This document shows positions 62,173 to 64,000 of a DNA stretch of 64,000 bases, piece by piece. A program made the position numbers and the translations under genes. Numbering within the stretch: position 1 is the first letter of the stretch; every line of letters starts with the position of its first letter. The DNA is from Trichostrongylus colubriformis (Eukaryota; Nematoda; Chromadorea; Rhabditida; Trichostrongylidae), in the NCBI GenBank assembly GCA_963978905.1, contig OZ022256.1, positions 50,888,001 through 50,952,000 on the forward strand. The letters are read 5' to 3'. The notes beneath the pieces were generated by a model. The model searched no databases, had not been told where the DNA came from, and was given only the letters and a program-made list of their open reading frames with translations.

Positions 62173-64000
62173 GGTGCGTGTTACTGAGACGTGAACGAGA
62201 TGACCTTGACTTCCAAATCAACAAATTCTAAGCGACTCGCCTTATCGGCGAACGGGAACAGTCAATAGTCACACCCACTGCCGGCTATTGATGGCGATTA
62301 CTGTTTGTGAACAGAACTTCATAACTACTAAAAAAAACTCAGACAGTTTAATCGATCACATTGTTCACGAGATGGCTAAGCCACCGGAAACACACTGGAC
62401 GACTGACAATGACGGTTACAAATGGAAGCCATTGGCCTAATGAATAGCCTTACACAGCCAAGCGGAACGCCATGCCCTATTAGAGCAGACATGCTTACCT
62501 GGACTGCCCAACTCAATTATCCTTATGGAAGGTGGGATGGGGCACGAGCATATCTCCGAGTCGAGACTTTGCAGTAAAATCTCATTGTCAGAGGGAAGCA
62601 AATGATCTGAGAAAACCCTGACCTCTGGGTTTGTCAGGAGTAGAGTGGAGTTATGTGGTCGGGTGCAGTCTAAATGCGAAAGTGTGGGGTTTCAGTCCGA
62701 TTCGGAGCGTTCTCGAAACCAGTACTTGGAATATTTCACCCTCTTATATCTTTAGAAAACTTGCGTTTCCAGGCGATTAGCTGTTTAAATAGCTTTTGAG
62801 CTTTTCACGACTTTCTTTGGACATGCCTTCCGCTCTGGTGTGAATGCGCGCTAATGCATTCTCCAGGGTAAAAAAAAAGCAAAACATGAACGACCGTACT
62901 GTGACCTCACGGAGGCTTAGGATTGCTTAAAGGAATCCATATCTAGGCTAAGGTAGACACTTCCCTGATGAGCGCACCTAAAAATGATTTTGACATCATG
63001 GACCAAAATATTGCTTATTAGCAGGCTCACTGAGCCACGGATCTTTCCCATATCCAGCAGTAGTATGTCCTACACTGATTCCTTCCAAAAAGCCATAGTG
63101 TAAGCAGTAAACCATGCCAAGGAATACTTTTTTAAAACTGAAGTCGCTTATGGACAAATTTGAAAGTACATTCCACGCTGATCAGCAGAAGAGCTTCTCT
63201 TAATGCCGCGAATCATATTTGGTGGAACATCGTAAGGAAACGTTTTTGCCACGCCCTCTGGCGTGCAAGGAGGTAGCACGCAACCATCCTCAACAGTCTT
63301 CATTTAGTGATGGCTAGAGAATGCCAAAGCTCCGAAGAATGTCGAATGTCGAATGTGCCTTCAAGGTCGAAATCCTGACGTTAAGAGAACTCTACACTCC
63401 TTTTTTCACTTAAAATTAGCAGAATGAAAGGCCAAAAGTCCCTAAGTCTTCATCCAGTAAAGGCCGATAAGAACTACACTGTCCAGTACAGTAGAAGGAA
63501 TACATGCTAAATAGTAGCTAGAAACGAAGAAATGCTGAGCTCCTTTAACAGCCACTCACTTCACTCCTACTTGACATCACCAAAAAAAAAAAAACCAAAA
63601 AAAAAGCAGCAGGAAACCAAAACATAACAATGATCAACACAGTACACAGAACGATGCCATTTGCCACTTTACGAGAGCGAAATCTTTAAGTAAATATTGA
63701 ATCAGGTCGAAATGTAGTCAGCAAGAAAGTCATTAATTCTTTAAACGAAATATGCTCTGAGAACGGCTTTTTCCGTTTGAACAAACAGCACCACAGCCAC
63801 GAAAATAATGTAATGGCATAAGCGAGATTTTCTAGCATGAAGTTTACTACGACTCTTAGTTGATGAGCGCGTATTATTACCATGCACACCACTACAGTAC
63901 CTGCAAGGCTGCCTGCATGTATGAATCAACCAATGAAAAATATATAAGAAGATTATAAAGTTGTGTGTAAATGAAACGGCTGTATTTGGGTCAGATCGAC
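62173..64000. other. no feature recognised
   Basis: No supported exon, tRNA or inverted repeat. An A/C-rich low-complexity stretch lies at 63,580-63,610. Confidence 0.35.

Overview
The window is eukaryotic nuclear DNA from a nematode. Its genes are cut into many short exons by GT-AG introns (plus one GC-AG intron). Several start codons sit just after a pyrimidine-rich stretch ending in CAG or TAG, as expected for spliced-leader addition. The best-preserved proteins match animal families in their nematode form: the carnitine carrier DIF-1, CDP-diacylglycerol synthase, ZGPAT and copines. The heavy load of mariner, RTE, Harbinger-like and foldback elements fits a clade V strongylid-type parasite (hookworm-like). 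That taxonomic guess is inference.

Layout. (1) 0-5.8 kb, plus strand: the 3' part of a copine gene, from C2B through the VWA domain to a Pro/Gln/Tyr-rich repeat tail. (2) 6-25.8 kb: an accessory region of nested transposons. It holds a foldback element with a Harbinger-type hairpin inside, a Tc1-like relic, a large foldback element interrupted by an RTE retrotransposon with a 12-bp target duplication, and two deletion-derivative mariners, one of them inside an older mariner. One minus-strand gene for a secreted repeat protein (7.2-8.6 kb) lies here. (3) 25.9-37.0 kb, plus strand: a complete second copine of 542 aa whose introns match those of the first in position and phase. It lacks the Ca2+-binding acidic residues of C2B and has no repeat tail. 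(4) 39.0-44.4 kb, minus strand: dif-1. (5) 47.5-51.9 kb, minus strand: ZGPAT orthologue. (6) 52.6-55.8 kb, minus strand: cdgs-1. (7) 56-64 kb: mostly unassigned, with one candidate small secreted Cys-containing gene and a Tc1/mariner-like element.

The copines are Ca2+-dependent membrane-binding adaptors, cdgs-1 makes CDP-DAG for phosphoinositides, and dif-1 feeds mitochondrial beta-oxidation. ZGPAT is a nuclear RNA/transcription factor. They share no pathway beyond membrane-lipid themes; cdgs-1 and ZGPAT could be co-transcribed.

The strongest unexplained signals are: a hammerhead-ribozyme-like motif in both arms of a 735-bp palindrome in dif-1 intron 1; eight Harbinger-type hairpin MITEs with TWA target duplications; the loss of the C2B Ca2+ site in one copine; and weak or non-canonical donors at the same intron in both copines. 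Exon models were built by hand from splice sites, phase and family similarity, and no search was run.
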